Source: Methylophaga sp. 42_25_T18 (GTDB taxonomy: Bacteria > Pseudomonadota > Gammaproteobacteria > Nitrosococcales > Methylophagaceae). From it: a stretch of 64,000 bases of DNA. This document shows positions 63,417-64,000 of this stretch, one piece after another. Under the pieces are notes generated by a model. The model had not been told where the DNA came from and made no database searches. It saw only the letters and a list, made by a program, of their open reading frames with translations. The position numbers and the translations under genes were made by a program. Within the stretch, counting starts at the first letter, position 1. Every line of letters starts with the position of its first letter. Where the stretch lies: positions 1 to 64,000 of the forward strand of contig MAAJ01000011.1 in the NCBI GenBank assembly GCA_002163085.1. Reading direction: 5' to 3'.

Positions 63417-64000
63417 TTACGGCGCTAACGTTTCATAGATAGTTGTAACAAACGCTTCTGGTGGGATAAGGCCATTACCGTACTTTGCATCAAACGCTGA
63501 AGAAGGTTTTTCGGCAATCACTTGCTCCAAACTTTTCCCAGATTTTTTCAAAGCATCAATGTTATTAGCAACCTCTTTCAATACATCGCCGTACTTTTGT
63601 AGACCTTGTTTATCCATCACAGAACCGTGTCCTGGAATCACTACTGTTTGATCATCGGCGATAGCCAATAAGGCATCAATGCTTGTTATTAAGCCAGTAA
63701 TTGTTCCTCCATGTTCGCTATCAATAAATGGGTATCTGCCATTAAAGATAAGGTCGCCACCGACAATCACATTGGCTTTAGTAAAAATGGCTACAGAATC
63801 CCCATCAGTATGTGCTGCTGGGGTATGAATCAAGCGAATTTCATCATTGTTGTAATAAAGAGTCATATCGTCTGAAAAAGTGACCGTTGGCAAGCCTACT
63901 TTGTTAAGAGGCTGCATCTCTCTACCAAAATAAGTAATGAATTGCTTAGTACTTAAACGTTGTCGAACCTTGTCATGGGACACAATAACAGCACCTTGTT
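63417..64000 (-). CDS. Metallo-beta-lactamase-fold hydrolase, 5' end beyond window
   Basis: The open frame continues to the right edge (reading QGAVIVSHDKVRQRLS from 63998), so the N-terminus with HxHxDH is missing. The remaining metal ligands are visible in HTPAAHTDGDSVAIF, GGDLIFNG and VIPGHGSV, the last His. The C-terminal part is a helix pair. It belongs to the group of periplasmic or cytosolic MBL hydrolases, close to SoxH or quinoprotein-relay types, by recall. It is convergent with the TIGR03790-like gene (4 bases between them). Confidence 0.85.
   Translation of the reverse strand, partial: QGAVIVSHDKVRQRLSTKQFITYFGREMQPLNKVGLPTVTFSDDMTLYYNNDEIRLIHTPAAHTDGDSVAIFTKANVIVGGDLIFNGRYPFIDSEHGGTITGLITSIDALLAIADDQTVVIPGHGSVMDKQGLQKYGDVLKEVANNIDALKKSGKSLEQVIAEKPSSAFDAKYGNGLIPPEAFVTTIYETLAP

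Overview
The window reads as a chromosomal segment of a gammaproteobacterium with moderately low GC. Hda, HflD, NudJ, MnmA, RluE, PurM/PurN, SlyD and an E. coli-type isocitrate dehydrogenase point to that class. A sodium-pumping oxaloacetate decarboxylase (OadGAB), a GltS-type Na+/glutamate symporter and a DAACS cation symporter suggest a marine or sodium-using organism. The VPLPA-CTERM protein, dimeric dUTPase and RNase J-like protein fit several marine lineages; I cannot name a genus.

Region 1 (1-8.3 kb) is mixed accessory DNA. It holds the tail of a histidine kinase, a pseudoazurin-like cupredoxin, a reverse-strand set (GST, a 64-aa protein and a PNPOx/FNR/ferredoxin fusion), two small secreted proteins, a stand-alone EAL phosphodiesterase, a hexanucleotide tandem repeat ahead of an orphan type IV pilin gene, a lipoprotein and a STAS-like protein. 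Region 2 (8.4-15.8 kb) is an envelope and lipid cluster: SYLF protein, periplasmic binding protein, patatin fused to an Omp85 barrel, DUF3313 protein, glycine-zipper protein, phospholipase D lipoprotein, and divergently an LEA-like repeat protein. Region 3 (15.9-23.6 kb) holds gltS and a reverse-strand RND efflux operon (OMF, MFP, RND) with a K+-channel gene at its end. A tRNA-Val(UAC) with a good promoter follows.

Region 4 (24-30.3 kb) is a signalling locus. A three-PAS histidine kinase and a periplasmic binding protein diverge from a response regulator and a REC-REC-kinase hybrid whose first REC lacks its phosphoacceptor. A 24-codon ORF with a good ribosome site overlaps the kinase start. 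Region 5 (30.3-42.9 kb) is mostly metabolic and housekeeping: yaiI, metY, a PilZ protein, RNase J-like, oadGAB, tandem small membrane paralogues, yajD, an S4 protein, ppiC, dinG and a dimeric dUTPase.

Region 6 (42.9-44.1 kb) is the most striking part. Two small membrane-protein genes are separated and flanked by three attC-like hairpins, one closely resembling aadA-type attC, and the block lies between inverted repeats. This looks like an integrase-less integron cassette array (CALIN) inserted between the dUTPase gene and recJ. Region 7 (44.3-64 kb) is conserved core: recJ, a PGM-like gene, hda, perM-like, a CDP-alcohol phosphatidyltransferase and a DUF2066 gene in a tightly overlapping operon, divergent from purM-purN-DUF3108-nudF. 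It continues with a VPLPA-CTERM gene, an alkyltransferase-like gene, a second ppiC with a mutarotase, slyD-icd, and rluE/nudJ (140-bp overlap)-mnmA-hflD. It ends with a DAACS transporter, a TIGR03790-like protein and a metallo-beta-lactamase-fold protein cut by the window edge.
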